DNA from: Deltaproteobacteria bacterium
GTDB lineage: Bacteria > Myxococcota_A > UBA9160
Length of the DNA: 18,991 nt
Assembly: GCA_003520425.1 (NCBI GenBank)
Contig: DOUU01000192.1
Coordinates: forward strand, 1,092-20,082
Reading direction: 5' to 3'
Part shown: piece after piece, positions 1 through 7,497 of the stretch
How the letters are laid out: each line of letters opens with the position of its first letter
Position numbering within the stretch: the stretch's first letter is position 1
Notes under the pieces: model-generated
The model's database searches: none
What the model was told of the DNA's origin: nothing
Seen by the model: only the letters and a program-made list of their open reading frames with translations
Made by a program: the position numbers and the translations under genes

Positions 1-2
1 CT

Positions 3-389
3 CAAGGCGGGGGCAACCCCCCGCCGCTTGGAAGAGGAGGCCTTGGCGGGCTCGCGAGGCCGCTCACGCCCGAGCGCCGGGAGGCCATCCGAGAGCGCGT
101 GGCGAGCCTCCCTCCAGAGCAGCGCCAGCAGCTCTCGGCGCGACTCCAGCGCTTCCGGGCCCTCCCGCCCGCGCAGCAAGAGGCCGTGCGCCAGCACCTG
201 CACGAGTTCCAAGCGATGACCCCGGAGGAGCGCCAGAGCTTTCGCCGCAACACCGATCGGTGGAGGTCGCTCGCTCCTGAGGAGCGGCAGCGGCTGCGTG
301 CGCAGTGGCAGCATCTCCAAAGCCTTCCGCCCGCCGAGCGCGAGCGGCTGCTCAGCAAGGTCGCGCCGGCCCAAACCTCTCCGCCCTAA
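3..389 (+). CDS. DUF3106-type repeat protein (5' end outside window)
   Basis: The reading frame is open from the left edge to a TAA at 387-389, so this is the C-terminal part of a gene that starts upstream; an internal GTG at 99 exists but the frame reads through in the same style before it. The visible part is Gly/Pro-rich, then charged and helical. From base 108 it is an exact tandem array of 18-residue units, each beginning with a Leu/Met-x-Pro-Glu/Ala-(E/Q)-(R/Q) signature and ending in an aromatic/hydrophobic-x-Ser/Ala. Units start at 108, 162, 216 and 270, with a shorter relative before and a partial one after. This PEER-repeat style matches DUF3106 proteins, which usually carry a signal peptide and are probably periplasmic; the N-terminus needed to confirm that is missing. 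The function is unknown. A possible link to sigma factor/anti-sigma operons cannot be judged from this fragment. Confidence 0.7.
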   Translation, partial: QGGGNPPPLGRGGLGGLARPLTPERREAIRERVASLPPEQRQQLSARLQRFRALPPAQQEAVRQHLHEFQAMTPEERQSFRRNTDRWRSLAPEERQRLRAQWQHLQSLPPAERERLLSKVAPAQTSPP

Positions 390-406
390 GCCCGCCGCGG
401 GGTCGG

Positions 407-429
407 GGCCCACACATCCCGGCTGGGCC
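407..429 (+). terminator. weak hairpin after the DUF3106-type gene
   Basis: GGCCCA at 407-412 is the inverted repeat of TGGGCC at 424-429, with an 11-base loop, lying 17 bases after the stop codon and before the ribosome binding site of the next gene. No T-run follows, so it is at best a weak or attenuating terminator. A six-base GC stem can easily arise by chance in DNA of this composition. Confidence 0.2.
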
Positions 430-463
430 TGCTAGGCTGCGCCCCCGTGCGGGGAGGCCGGGG

Positions 464-1273
464 ATGGCTCGCTGCCTGAGGGGGGTCCTCGCCGTCGCGC
501 TCCTGTGTGGCGCGGCGGCAGGAGCGGCGCGCGCGGACGAGCCTGCGCCGAGCGGCGAAGAGGTGATGCGGCGGGTCGATGCGCGCCCGCGCGGGAAGAC
601 CCAGACGGCGCGCGCGGTCTGGCACCTTCTGACCCCCGACGGCTCGGAACGGGTGCGCGAGACGCGCAACTACTGGCGCGACGCCCGGGGCACGGGGAGC
701 GGCAAGCTCCACAGCCAGCGCCTCATCATCTTCGAGCAGCCGCCCGACGTGAAGGACACCGCCTTCCTCACTTGGAGCGCGAATCGCCCCGATGCCGACG
801 ACGACCAGTGGATCTATCTGCCGGCGCTGCGCAAAGTGCGGCGCATCGCAGTGGGCGACCGCGGCGCATCGTTCGTCGGCACCGACTTCTCGTACGACGA
901 CCTCGCCGACCGCCTCGTGGAAGCCGACGAGCACCGCTTGCTGCGCAGCGAGGAGCGCGATGGCGAGCGCTACTACGTGGTCGAGTCGACGCCGCGCAAG
1001 AAGCCCGCGCCTTATCAAAAGCGCGTCGTCTTTGTGAACGCGACGAGCTGGACGGTTCCCCGCATCGAGTACTTCGCGCCTTCCGGCGAGCTTCAAAAGA
1101 TCCTCGAGGTGCACTGGCACGAGGTGCAGGGCATCTGGACCTGGGAGAGCCTCGACATGGCGGATGTGCGCTCGCGCCACCGCACGCGCGTGGAGATCGA
1201 CCAGGTCGCCTACGATCGGCCACTCGGGGAGGATCTGTTCACGGAGAACGCCATGCGTGCCGGAGTCCCGTAG
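464..1273 (+). CDS. LolA-like 'outer membrane lipoprotein-sorting' family protein
   Basis: The predicted product has 269 aa. The chosen start is the ATG at 464, preceded by GGGGAGG at 451-457 (6-base spacing) and immediately followed by a signal peptide: basic N-terminus, a hydrophobic stretch over residues 7-21 and a cleavage site near AARA/DE at residue 24. The mature part has the features of the LolA-like branch that accompanies RND exporters: a TWSANRPDADDDQWIYLPALRKV-type core around residues 104-126, an FVGTDFSYDDL segment, then strands alternating through a C-terminal LFTENAMR. The fold is expected to be a periplasmic half-barrel that binds a lipid or acyl chain. A GTG start for an outer-membrane beta-barrel follows 4 bases after the stop, so the two are probably co-transcribed. 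In related loci an MMPL/RND transporter is the third partner; none is in the window. The exact cargo is unknown. Confidence 0.75.
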   Translation: MARCLRGVLAVALLCGAAAGAARADEPAPSGEEVMRRVDARPRGKTQTARAVWHLLTPDGSERVRETRNYWRDARGTGSGKLHSQRLIIFEQPPDVKDTAFLTWSANRPDADDDQWIYLPALRKVRRIAVGDRGASFVGTDFSYDDLADRLVEADEHRLLRSEERDGERYYVVESTPRKKPAPYQKRVVFVNATSWTVPRIEYFAPSGELQKILEVHWHEVQGIWTWESLDMADVRSRHRTRVEIDQVAYDRPLGEDLFTENAMRAGVP

Positions 1274-1277
1274 GGCC

Positions 1278-2798
1278 GTGTCCGTGGGCAGCGGCGCGCG
1301 GCTTTTCCTAGCGGCGTCGCTCGCCATCGCTGCCTTTTCTCCGGCGGCGCGCGGCGACGACGGGGCGATCCCCACAGAGCCCCGCCTGCGCGCGACCGGC
1401 TATCTCGAGAGCGACACCGCCTTCCGTGTGGAGTCGCCCCGGACCTTCCAGAAGTCCCAGAATCGCCTCTTTCTCGACCTCGAGGGCCGCCTCACCGACT
1501 CCCTCCGCGTGCGCGCGAGTGGCTGGCTGCTCTACGACCCGCTCGCCTACCTCGTGGGACGTGGCCACGAGTTCCCCGACAAGCCCGTGAACCGCTGGCA
1601 GATCGGAGACAGCCGTCATGTCGAGGCGGAGCTGCGGGAACTCACGCTCGATTGGAGCGGCCACGTAGGGCCGGCCCGGGTGGACGTGCGACTGGGAGAG
1701 CAGCAGGTCGTCTGGGGGCAGTCGCTCGGCCTGCGCATCCTCGACATCGTGAACGCCCAGGACTTTCGTGAGTTCATCCTCGATGACTTTAACGACGCCC
1801 GGACACCGCTTGTGGGTCTCAATGTCGAGAGCTGGCTCGCCGGCTGGGCGCTCCAGACGCTCGTCTTCCCCACCTTCGAGCCGAACCAGCTCCCCGCGAC
1901 GACCAGCGAGTTCGCGCTCAATCCCTTGCTGCCCGGCTTCTTGCCAAGCTTTGCCACGATCTTCGCGCCGCCCCTTGTGACCCCGCCCTTCGCGGTGGTG
2001 AACCAGCAGCCCGAGATCAAGCCCCCGAGCTGGCAGCTCGGCACGGTGGCCTACGGGTTCCGACTCGCCCGCACCGTTCGCGGCGTCGACCTGGGCCTGT
2101 ATTTCCTGGACGCGTACGACCCCGCGCAGACATGGGATCGCCGCATCACGTTCGTTCCCGTTGCGGGACTCGGCACGGTTCCCGTGAACTTCCTCCGTGC
2201 CGAGCACGTGCGCGTGCGCACGCTCGGTGGGTCCTTCTCCACGGCGACGGGCAGCTTCACGATCTGGGGCGAGGGCGCTCTCGCCTTCGGCCGCTCCTTC
2301 GTGGTGGATGACCTCTCGAACCCAAACGGCTTTGTCCAGCGCTCGGATCTCCACACGGCAATCGGCGTCGACTGGACCGGCTGGGACCGGCTCTTCGCCA
2401 ATGTGCAGTGGATCGAGGAGGTGGTGCTGGGTCACGAAAAGGCGATGACGCTCGACGCCTGGCAGACCTTCTTCACGCTGCTTTTGCGCTTCAAGCTGCG
2501 CAACGAAACGGTCTTTCCCCAGCTCTTCGTGCTCTACGGCGTGAACGAGCACGATGCGATCGTTGAGCCCACGCTCGAGTGGAAGGTGACCGACCGCGTG
2601 GCCCTGACCGCAGGCCTCGATCTCTTTAGCGGCCCGAGCGCCGGGCTCTTCGGTCAGTACGCCCACCGCAACGAATGCCAGGTCGTGCCCACGGTTCTGC
2701 CGGTCCCCGAGGCCGGGAGCTGCCAGCCGGATGTCCGCCCGGGTCGGCCGAGCCGGATCTTTTTGCGCCTGCGCTACGCCTTCGACTTCGCCAAGTAA
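1278..2798 (+). CDS. DUF1302-like outer-membrane beta-barrel protein
   Basis: The predicted product has 506 aa. The likely start is GTG at 1278, 4 bases after the upstream stop; GTG 1284 is an alternative. Either one places a signal peptide at the N-terminus (hydrophobic LFLAASLAIAAF, cleavage near residues 24-27). The rest alternates short amphipathic strands with Gly/Asp/Asn turns, and the C-terminus is FLRLRYAFDFAK, close to the aromatic-ended beta-signal recognised by the BAM complex. The early motif RLFLDLEGRLTDSLRVRASG and the segment with LGEQQVVWGQSLGLRILDIVN resemble DUF1302 proteins (the VWG...D.VN signature), which are large outer-membrane barrels often encoded with a LolA-like protein and an RND exporter. 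It may be an outer-membrane partner for transport of a hydrophobic compound. The substrate cannot be told from sequence; the family-level call rests on motif recollection. Confidence 0.7.
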   Translation: MSVGSGARLFLAASLAIAAFSPAARGDDGAIPTEPRLRATGYLESDTAFRVESPRTFQKSQNRLFLDLEGRLTDSLRVRASGWLLYDPLAYLVGRGHEFPDKPVNRWQIGDSRHVEAELRELTLDWSGHVGPARVDVRLGEQQVVWGQSLGLRILDIVNAQDFREFILDDFNDARTPLVGLNVESWLAGWALQTLVFPTFEPNQLPATTSEFALNPLLPGFLPSFATIFAPPLVTPPFAVVNQQPEIKPPSWQLGTVAYGFRLARTVRGVDLGLYFLDAYDPAQTWDRRITFVPVAGLGTVPVNFLRAEHVRVRTLGGSFSTATGSFTIWGEGALAFGRSFVVDDLSNPNGFVQRSDLHTAIGVDWTGWDRLFANVQWIEEVVLGHEKAMTLDAWQTFFTLLLRFKLRNETVFPQLFVLYGVNEHDAIVEPTLEWKVTDRVALTAGLDLFSGPSAGLFGQYAHRNECQVVPTVLPVPEAGSCQPDVRPGRPSRIFLRLRYAFDFAK

Positions 2799-2802
2799 CG
2801 GT

Positions 2803-2832
2803 TTGATGTTTCCAAGGCGCACGTCTTAAAAT
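2803..2832 (+). promoter_or_regulatory. sigma70-like promoter for the kinase gene
   Basis: TTGATG (2803-2808, 4/6 match to TTGACA) is separated by 18 bases from TAAAAT (2827-2832, 5/6 match to TATAAT). It sits in the only AT-rich patch of the 44-base gap between the beta-barrel and kinase genes. Transcription would start near 2839, only about 4 bases before the kinase ATG at 2843, giving an essentially leaderless mRNA. This agrees with the lack of a Shine-Dalgarno sequence in front of that ATG. Confidence 0.5.
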
Positions 2833-2842
2833 CGCTGCCGCG

Positions 2843-4717
2843 ATGGCAGGCTCCCCCCCCGCCGACTCGCTGATCGGCCGACAGGTGCGCGATTTGCGCA
2901 TTGTCGAGCTTTTGGGCCGCGGCGGGATGGGAGCCGTCTACCGCGCCGAGCATGTGCTCCTGCGCGAGCCGCGCGCGGTCAAGGTGATCCGCCAGGAAAA
3001 CCTGAACCTCCCCCACGCTGTCGAGCGCTTCCAGCGCGAGGCCCGGATCGCCGTGCGCCTACGGCACCCGAACCTCGTCCTCGTGCACGACTTCTTCGTG
3101 GAGGACGGCGACTACTACCTCGTGATGGAGTACGTGGTCGGCGAGAGCCTGGGCAAGAAGATCCGCTCGGACGGCCCCCTCTCCACCGAGGCCGCCTGCG
3201 AGATCGGAATCCGCTGCTGCGCGGGCCTTGCCCATGCCCACGAGCTCGGGGTGGTCCACCGCGATCTTTCGCCCGAGAACATCCTGCTCCAGCCGCGGAG
3301 CGGGGGCCCGGAGCCCAAGATCATCGACTTCGGCATCGCCCGCGCGGTCTTCGCGCAGGCCGATGCGGAGGGCAACGAGGCGGACCTGACACTGACGCGC
3401 GTGGGCGGCTTTGTCGGCAAGCCCCGCTACGCGTCCCCGGAGCAGGCGGGCCGGCTCAAGCGCGGAGAAAAGATCGATCCGCGAAGCGATCTCTACACCT
3501 TCGGGCTCATTCTCTACGAGATGGTGACGGGGGACCTGCCCTTCCACTCCGACAGCGAGATCGGATACCTCTCCTTGCACCACTCTGGTCTCCCGGAGCG
3601 TCCGACCGTTCTGCGGCCCGAGCTCGGGATCCCGATCGCCATGGAGCGCGTCATCTTGCGCTGTCTCGAGAAGGATCGAGAAAAGCGATTCCAGACCGCA
3701 GGCGAGCTTTCGAAGGCGCTCGCGGCGGTGCGGGCGGGAGTGCCCGCGGCCGAGGAGGGGCCCACCCTCGTGGCAGGGGCGCAGGAGACGCCTGCGCCTA
3801 CGGGCTCGAGTTATGTGTGGAGCGCAAGGACACAGCCCGGCGCCGCGGAGGGGGCCAGCCTTCGCACCGCCGTCCCGATCATGGTCGCGCTGGCCGCGGT
3901 GGTGGCCCTTGCTACCGCCTGCCTCGTCTACATCGTGCTCGTGCACCGCGGCGCGAAAGAGGGCGCCGGCGCACAAGACCTGCAGGCTTCGGCCTCCGCG
4001 CCCAAAGTGCCGACGGTCGCTTCGGCTCCTCCCGCCCTTCCTTCCCTCCCGCGCGCCACGGCCCTCGTGGAGCCCGCTCCGTCCGCGGCGGCGCCGCCTG
4101 CGGCCTCCACTCCAACTTCCGCTCCGCCGCAGGGGGCAGCCGAGCCTCCGGCTCCTCCCGCCGCCCCTTCGCCGCCCAAGCTTGCCGCGCGAAAGCCCGC
4201 GTCGTCTTTGGCCCCCTCGCTGCGTGCGGCCTCGAGCCTTTCTCCCCTCCCTGCGAGCGGCGCGGAGCGGTACACGCTCGTGAACCTCCATCCCGACAAG
4301 ACGCGCCTTTTCGACGTGAACTACCAAATGAGCGGGTTCATTCCGCTGTGCACCCGGGTGCGCATCGACGAGCAGGACAAGAAGGTCGTGCGCTTCACGG
4401 TGCTCTCGACCGGACAGCGCTACGAGTTCGTCCACCACCACGTGATCCCGGACTTCGAAGCAAACTTCAACCGCGTCTTCGGCTACACCTGCGTGCGGGG
4501 GCGAGCGGAGACGCTCTCGTCGATCGACCAGCAAGGGATTCGAGAGGGGCGCGTCCTTCCGGGAATGACGAAGGAGGGCGTGATCCTTGCGATCGGCTAC
4601 CCGCCGGAGCACAAGACGCCAAGCACCGCGTCCGACGACTGGCGCTACTGGACCGGCAAACTCAGCACCATGGTCGTGCAGTTCGAGAACGGCCGCGTCG
4701 TCAATATCCGCAAGTAG
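2843..4717 (+). CDS. membrane-anchored Ser/Thr protein kinase with C-terminal BamE/OmlA-like segment
   Basis: The predicted product has 624 aa. The N-terminal Hanks-type kinase domain (about 15-295) has the Gly loop GRGGMGAVY (25-33), catalytic Lys47 in AVKVIR, HRDLSPEN (139-146), DFG (162-164) and the SPE segment (198-200). All catalytic residues are present, so it should be active; Ser143 replaces the usual Lys of HRDxKPxN. After a linker, one transmembrane helix spans about 345-367, followed by a roughly 100-residue Pro/Ala/Ser-rich stalk (about 375-470). The extracytoplasmic part (about 473-624) ends in a segment with LPGMTKEGVILAIGYP, a WRYW motif and a final FENGRVVNI, which resembles the SmpA/OmlA (BamE) pattern of GMT...V...G.P...W.Y....V.F..G.V. 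There are no PASTA repeats. A sigma70-like promoter lies just upstream with no ribosome binding site. The ligand sensed and the kinase targets are unknown. Confidence 0.88.
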   Translation: MAGSPPADSLIGRQVRDLRIVELLGRGGMGAVYRAEHVLLREPRAVKVIRQENLNLPHAVERFQREARIAVRLRHPNLVLVHDFFVEDGDYYLVMEYVVGESLGKKIRSDGPLSTEAACEIGIRCCAGLAHAHELGVVHRDLSPENILLQPRSGGPEPKIIDFGIARAVFAQADAEGNEADLTLTRVGGFVGKPRYASPEQAGRLKRGEKIDPRSDLYTFGLILYEMVTGDLPFHSDSEIGYLSLHHSGLPERPTVLRPELGIPIAMERVILRCLEKDREKRFQTAGELSKALAAVRAGVPAAEEGPTLVAGAQETPAPTGSSYVWSARTQPGAAEGASLRTAVPIMVALAAVVALATACLVYIVLVHRGAKEGAGAQDLQASASAPKVPTVASAPPALPSLPRATALVEPAPSAAAPPAASTPTSAPPQGAAEPPAPPAAPSPPKLAARKPASSLAPSLRAASSLSPLPASGAERYTLVNLHPDKTRLFDVNYQMSGFIPLCTRVRIDEQDKKVVRFTVLSTGQRYEFVHHHVIPDFEANFNRVFGYTCVRGRAETLSSIDQQGIREGRVLPGMTKEGVILAIGYPPEHKTPSTASDDWRYWTGKLSTMVVQFENGRVVNIRK

Positions 4718-4723
4718 GGGGAT

Positions 4724-4730
4724 GGAGGGG
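4724..4730 (+). promoter_or_regulatory. ribosome binding site deciding the GTG start at 4735
   Basis: GGAGGGG lies just after the kinase stop codon. Its GGAGG core is 6 bases from GTG 4735 but 15 bases from the in-frame ATG 4744, so it favours GTG as the real start of the next gene. The site lies immediately after the kinase stop, which fits co-transcription. Confidence 0.55.
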
Positions 4731-4734
4731 TCTC

Positions 4735-5187
4735 GTGCTTTCCATGAGCGCGAAGGAGCGCGAGGCCTTTCTGGCTGGACTCCACGTGGGAGTGATCTCG
4801 ATCGCAGAGCCGGGCCGCGGGCCGCTCACGGTGCCGATCTGGTACGCCTACGAGCCCGGGGGCGAGCTGCGCGTCGTGACGGGTCGTGACTCGCGCAAGG
4901 GCCGTCTCCTCTGCGTGGGCGCGCGTCTTAGCCTGTGCGCGCAGAGCGAGGCCCCGCCCTACCGCTACGTGAGCGTCGAAGGCCCGGTCGTATCCGTGGA
5001 GCCGGCGGACGTGGAGCGGGATCTCCGTCCGCTGGCTCGGCGCTACCTCGGAGTGGAGCTCGCCGATGCCTACGTCGCCGCGACGCGCGAGCAGGCCGCA
5101 GAAAGCGTCGTGGTGCGGATCCGACCCGAGCGCTGGCTCTCGGTCGACTACGGAAAGGAGTTCGGCCCCGGGTCGCCGCGCGGCTAG
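4735..5187 (+). CDS. pyridoxamine 5'-phosphate oxidase-like split-barrel flavin-binding protein
   Basis: The predicted product has 150 aa from GTG 4735, or 147 aa from ATG 4744; the ribosome binding site spacing favours the GTG. The sequence opens with a short helix and then runs through the strands of a PPOX split barrel: GVISIAEPGRGPLTVPIWYAY, a Gly-Gly-turn strand with LRVVTG, an SRKGRLL segment (a usual phosphate-contacting region), then YVSVEGPV. It ends with RPERWLSVDYGKEF, typical of small FMN- or F420-binding oxidoreductases of this fold. It is likely a soluble cytoplasmic homodimer. The substrate and whether the cofactor is FMN, F420 or haem cannot be told. It lies 17 bases after the kinase gene on the same strand, and its stop codon overlaps that of the convergent membrane-protein gene. 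Confidence 0.75.
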   Translation: MLSMSAKEREAFLAGLHVGVISIAEPGRGPLTVPIWYAYEPGGELRVVTGRDSRKGRLLCVGARLSLCAQSEAPPYRYVSVEGPVVSVEPADVERDLRPLARRYLGVELADAYVAATREQAAESVVVRIRPERWLSVDYGKEFGPGSPRG

Positions 5188-5897
5188 TCCTCGCCGCCTG
5201 CGATGCGCGCGCGCATCTTCTGGATGTAGGCGAGGGAGCGCCGACCCTGGGGCGTCCTCTCCGACGGAAAGAGCCGCGCGAAAAGCCGATCCAGGGGCCC
5301 TCTGCCGTAATGCCGGAACCAGACCTTTCGCACCACGAACTCGACACCCTGAACGGCCGCCATGAAGAGGTAGGAGAGCACCCCCGCGTACCACGCCCAT
5401 GCGTCGGAGCGCCCCGTGAGTGCAAAGGCGCCGATCAACGCGAGATTCACGGCGAACACCCCGCACCAGACCAGGGTGAGCTTGCGGCAGTAGGGATCGA
5501 TGAAGTCGGGTGCCATGGGGTCGACCATGCGCGCCATGCGCCCGATGATGCTGACCGGCTCTTGCAGGCTCCTCGCAAAGATCCAGATCAGGTAGGCGTA
5601 CACCAGGGCGGGGAGGAGCAGCACGAAGATGCGCTGGCCGCTCAGCACGGCAAGCCCCGCAAGCAGCGCAACGCCCCCGAGCTGAGGCGTGCTGAGACCC
5701 AAGGGGCCTTGGCGCCGGGAGCTTCGGGCGAATAGAAGCGCGAGCACCGCACCGGCGAGGGGCAAGGCAGCCGCACCTCGGGAGCCGACGCGTTCGGTTG
5801 CGGGCCGGAGCAGGAACGGCGACACCAGGATCAAGACCACGATGCCCACGCCGAGGACGATCTGAAGGCGTGAGGCCGGACGGCGGCCTTTCCACAC
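5184..5897 (-). CDS. COG4648-like polytopic membrane protein of aryl-polyene-type clusters
   Basis: The predicted product has 237 aa from a GTG start at 5897. Six hydrophobic segments are visible: about 13-30, 42-58, 72-88, 90-107, 141-160 and 168-186, followed by a basic cytoplasmic tail. The signature DFIDPYCRKLTLVWCGVF (131-148), with the following helices and a VQGVEFVVRK end, matches my recollection of the COG4648 membrane proteins that recur in aryl-polyene gene clusters, where their role is not known. The gene starts 16 bases after the halogenase-like flavoprotein stop on the same strand, so the two should be co-transcribed. Its TAG stop interlocks with that of the convergent gene in the tetranucleotide CTAG (5184-5187). 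No signal peptide is apparent beyond the first membrane helix. It may help assembly or membrane placement of the product, which is inference. Confidence 0.7.
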   Translation of the reverse strand: MWKGRRPASRLQIVLGVGIVVLILVSPFLLRPATERVGSRGAAALPLAGAVLALLFARSSRRQGPLGLSTPQLGGVALLAGLAVLSGQRIFVLLLPALVYAYLIWIFARSLQEPVSIIGRMARMVDPMAPDFIDPYCRKLTLVWCGVFAVNLALIGAFALTGRSDAWAWYAGVLSYLFMAAVQGVEFVVRKVWFRHYGRGPLDRLFARLFPSERTPQGRRSLAYIQKMRARIAGGED

Positions 5898-5913
5898 GGC
5901 CCGTCGGCCTGCG

Positions 5914-7497
5914 CTATGCGAGGGGACGGTCAGAGAGGAACGCGGAGAGCGCGAGGGGCGCGCGCAGCCGGGCCTCGGGCGAGACCTCCAGCAGATCCAG
6001 CGCGCGCTGGCGCACGACGTTGAAGAGCTCTCCGGCCTTTTTCAGCATCTTGCGACGCGTGCGCGGAAGGCCCACCTCCTCCACGAAGTCGATGTTCTCA
6101 AGACCCGAGGAGAAGCGGCCCCGGTTGGCACGCTGGAAGGTGCCGCGCTCTTTCAGGTGCGCCTCCACGTTCCGGAACAGGCGCGCGAAATTCGTGAGAC
6201 CCTGGAGCAAGAAGGGCTGCCAGGAGAGCTGCTGCTCGAGGAACGTCGCATCCAGGTGCATGTCCTGCATGTACGCCGCCACCCACATGTTGTAGTAGGA
6301 GCCCACGTCGAGGTCCCACTTCATGCGCATGATCTCGTAGCTCCCGAGCACACCGTAGAGGCCACGGTAGAGCCGCATCGTCGCCTCATGGCGGAAGAGC
6401 ATGAAGCGGTCGTAGAGCGCGGTCCGCTCCGCCCGGTCGGCTTCGCTCTCGCCGGCGACCTCCCGGCGGATCAAGTCGGTCACGAAATCATTCTCGAGGG
6501 CGATGAAGTCGATGCCGGGGCTGTAGAGCGGGTCCTGCGCGGCGGCCGCCTCACCGACGACGGCCCAGCGGGCCGCGTCGAAGAATTGCCGCGTTCCGTA
6601 GGCGATCTGCGTGTAGCCGCCGAAGTCGACGAGCTTGGCCTCCCGCAGGAGCGAGCCCACGGCCCGGTGCCTCTCCAGAAATGCGCGCAGCCCGGCCTCG
6701 GACCGGACAGCGGAGTCGACGATCTCCTTTGCCCCCGTAACGCCGACGCTGGTGAGCCCGTTGCGCAGGGGGATCACCCAGATCCAGTAGCCGGGGTAGC
6801 AGAAGTGAAGAGTCGAGAGCCCACGCGCGGTGTAACGCACGCGCTCGCGCCACTGCGGGGGCCCCATCTCGTCCACGTCGGCGACATGCTCGAAGCGGCC
6901 CCAGGCCGCGCCAAGGCAGTGCTCGCTCTCCGGGGCGCGCAGGCCCTTCAGCTTGGCCAAAAGGCTCGTCCGCCCCGTCGCGTCGACGAGCCAGCGCGCC
7001 TCGTGCGCCGTCTTGCGCCCCTTCTCGATCACCTCGAAGCGGTGGTGCGCGCCGTCTTGGCCGAGCGAGACGGCCTTCACCCGGGCGCCGATGCGGACCT
7101 CGACACCGGCTTCGGCGTTGTCCGCGAGCAGATCCGCCTCCATGCGGGCGCGATCGATCTGGAATGCGGGATGGAACGGCAGATTCGCGGTCCCGACTTC
7201 GCTCATCTCGGGGAGCGCAGCGTCGCAACCCGGTCCGTCGAAGAAGTAGCGCAGGCCGTTCTTGGGCAGATGCTCGTGGTAGAGATAGCGCGAAAGGCCG
7301 AGCCGGCGCGTGAGATAGCTGCTCGCGATCTCGACGGTGGACTCTCCCACCTTGTAGGAGCGTTCCGTCGATTTCTCGAAGAGGCCGATGCGCAGCTCGG
7401 GGACGGTGCGTCGGAGCTGCCGGGCGAGAAAGCTGCCGGCCAGTCCCCCGCCTAGGATCGCCACGTCGAGTTTGTGGTGGGCGGACTGGGATCCCAC
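5914..7497 (-). CDS. flavin-dependent halogenase-like / FAD oxidoreductase
   Basis: The predicted product has 527 aa from GTG 7497. An FAD-binding Rossmann motif, AILGGGLAGSFLARQL, lies at residues 13-28, followed by an acidic strand end (GLFEKS) and KVGESTVE (49-56), the usual continuation in the tryptophan-halogenase-like superfamily. Two halogenase hallmarks are present. The WxWxIP motif reads WIWVIP at 238-243. A Lys at residue 79 (HLPKNGLRYFF) occupies the region where PrnA/RebH carry their catalytic Lys. A later FAD contact, VGEAAAAQDPLYSPGID, is at 314-330. Members of this superfamily are either FADH2-dependent halogenases or ordinary monooxygenases/reductases, so motifs alone do not settle the chemistry. 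It is divergent from the ketosynthase gene across only 47 bases and followed by the COG4648-like gene. A natural role is tailoring the aryl end or polyene of the cluster product. Confidence 0.75.
   Translation of the reverse strand: MGSQSAHHKLDVAILGGGLAGSFLARQLRRTVPELRIGLFEKSTERSYKVGESTVEIASSYLTRRLGLSRYLYHEHLPKNGLRYFFDGPGCDAALPEMSEVGTANLPFHPAFQIDRARMEADLLADNAEAGVEVRIGARVKAVSLGQDGAHHRFEVIEKGRKTAHEARWLVDATGRTSLLAKLKGLRAPESEHCLGAAWGRFEHVADVDEMGPPQWRERVRYTARGLSTLHFCYPGYWIWVIPLRNGLTSVGVTGAKEIVDSAVRSEAGLRAFLERHRAVGSLLREAKLVDFGGYTQIAYGTRQFFDAARWAVVGEAAAAQDPLYSPGIDFIALENDFVTDLIRREVAGESEADRAERTALYDRFMLFRHEATMRLYRGLYGVLGSYEIMRMKWDLDVGSYYNMWVAAYMQDMHLDATFLEQQLSWQPFLLQGLTNFARLFRNVEAHLKERGTFQRANRGRFSSGLENIDFVEEVGLPRTRRKMLKKAGELFNVVRQRALDLLEVSPEARLRAPLALSAFLSDRPLA

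Noticed and set aside
1308..2822. 504-aa antisense reading frame across the beta-barrel gene
   Set aside because: It is the antisense of a gene with a clear signal peptide and outer-membrane C-terminus. Its composition (His/Glu/Arg/Val-rich with no motif) is typical of a high-GC shadow frame.
3059..4612. 517-aa antisense frame across the kinase gene
   Set aside because: The plus strand encodes all kinase motifs; the antisense is low-complexity Arg/Gly/His without a domain.
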